A stretch of 5,961 bases of DNA, from positions 1 through 5,961 of the forward strand of contig JACDCN010000140.1 of assembly GCA_013817555.1 (NCBI GenBank). The letters are read 5' to 3'. Shown piece after piece: positions 5,351 to 5,961 of this stretch. Position numbers and translations under genes: made by a program. The stretch's first letter is position 1, and each line of letters begins with the position of its first letter. The notes under the pieces were generated by a model. The model ran no database searches. It saw nothing but the letters and a program-made list of their open reading frames with translations, and was not told the DNA's origin. Source of the DNA: Actinomycetota bacterium (GTDB taxonomy: Bacteria; Actinomycetota; Thermoleophilia; Gaiellales; Gaiellaceae).

Positions 5351-5961
5351 ATGAGAACGAAGTACGTGTTGGGCGGGCTCGTGCTCGCACTCGCGGCGAC
5401 GGGGCTCGTACTCGCGACCGCTGTGTCGGCAAAGCCGGAGCAGAAGGCGCTCAAGGTGGCCTGGATCTACCCCGGGCCGCACAACGACGGCGGCTGGGCG
5501 CAGTCGCACGACGACGGGCGCCTGTACGTCGAGAAGGCTCTCGGCTCCAAGGTGGAGACGACCTATAAGGAAAACATCTTCTCCAACGCTCAGATCCCAC
5601 AGGTGGTCGCCGGGCTCGTCCGCGAGGGCTACACGATGATCTTCGGTTGCTCGTTCGGCAACTTCGAGAACGGCGTCAACGGCCGGCTCTACCAGAAGTA
5701 TCCGGACGTTCTCTTCGAGCAGGCCACTGGTCTGCAGGTCAAGAAGAACCAGTCCGAGTATTTCGGCGCCGGCGAGGACACGATCTACCTCTCGGGCATG
5801 GCCGCCGGAGCCGCTAGCAAGAAGGGTTTGATCGGCTATATCGTGCCGTTCGGTATCCCCGAGGTCGTGCGTCACATCAACGCCTTCGCGCTCGGCGCGC
5901 AAGTGACGCACCCGGGTGCCAGGGTGAAGCTGATCTGGACGAACGCGTGGTTCTCCCCGCC
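5351..5961 (+). CDS. BMP/PnrA-family ABC-transporter substrate-binding protein, N-terminal part, cut by window edge
   Basis: The gene is open to the right edge: 203 complete codons of an expected 350 or so. It opens with a Sec signal peptide (MRTK, hydrophobic 5-25, probable cleavage after AVSA at residue 27), so the mature protein is exported. There is no lipobox cysteine, unlike most BMP proteins of Gram-positive bacteria. The mature part shows family features: NDGGW (45-49), HDDGR (53-57), YKENIF (72-77), the IFGCSFGNF segment (97-105), YPDVLFEQATG (117-127), IYLSGMAAG (145-153), and the stretch from IPEVVRHINAFALGA (169-183) to WTNAWFSP (196-203). That pattern resembles the purine-binding BMP proteins, such as the adenine-binding Brucella protein, more than riboflavin or other BMP types. 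It diverges from the purine-breakdown operon, so import of a purine base or nucleoside is the likely role. ATPase and permease genes should follow outside the window. Confidence 0.88.
   Translation, partial: MRTKYVLGGLVLALAATGLVLATAVSAKPEQKALKVAWIYPGPHNDGGWAQSHDDGRLYVEKALGSKVETTYKENIFSNAQIPQVVAGLVREGYTMIFGCSFGNFENGVNGRLYQKYPDVLFEQATGLQVKKNQSEYFGAGEDTIYLSGMAAGAASKKGLIGYIVPFGIPEVVRHINAFALGAQVTHPGARVKLIWTNAWFSP

Noticed and set aside
5306..5911. Minus-strand open frame of 201 codons opposite the BMP gene
   Set aside because: The plus strand carries an unmistakable BMP-family protein with signal peptide and a strong Shine-Dalgarno sequence. The minus-strand frame is its antisense shadow and would also occupy the divergent promoter region.

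Overview
The window is high-GC, gene-dense bacterial DNA from a chromosome-like region. GTG starts, tightly overlapping genes and the style of the proteins suggest an actinobacterial lineage, possibly a deep-branching soil group. That assignment is an inference from composition and protein character and is not proven.

Most of the window (5251 down to 378, minus strand) is one compact operon for purine-base breakdown. In transcription order it encodes adenine deaminase (ade), an amidohydrolase-family deaminase best read as 8-oxoguanine deaminase, 5-hydroxyisourate hydrolase (uraH), OHCU decarboxylase (uraD), and a membrane-bound urate oxidase with a fused C-terminal cytochrome c domain (PuuD type). 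Genes are separated by 2 nt or overlap by 4, 25 and 16 nt, so they are very likely one transcript with translational coupling. Together they would turn adenine into hypoxanthine, 8-oxoguanine into urate, and urate through 5-hydroxyisourate and OHCU into (S)-allantoin. Xanthine dehydrogenase, which would link hypoxanthine to urate, and allantoinase are not in the window.

Divergent from the operon, on the plus strand from 5351 to the right edge, lies the first two thirds of a BMP/PnrA-family ABC-transporter substrate-binding protein with a Sec signal peptide. It is probably the purine or nucleoside importer feeding the pathway. The short region between the two coding starts (5252-5350) holds overlapping -10-like elements on both strands, a long imperfect dyad (5313-5339) and a strong Shine-Dalgarno sequence for the transporter gene.

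Downstream of puuD is a 234-bp non-coding gap (144-377). It holds a perfect 7-bp-arm palindrome (343-357), a further copy of its half-site (196-202) and possible promoter elements. Beyond it, running off the left edge on the minus strand, is the N-terminal part of a DUF3830 (cyclophilin-like) protein. No RNA genes, mobile elements or CRISPR arrays were seen.
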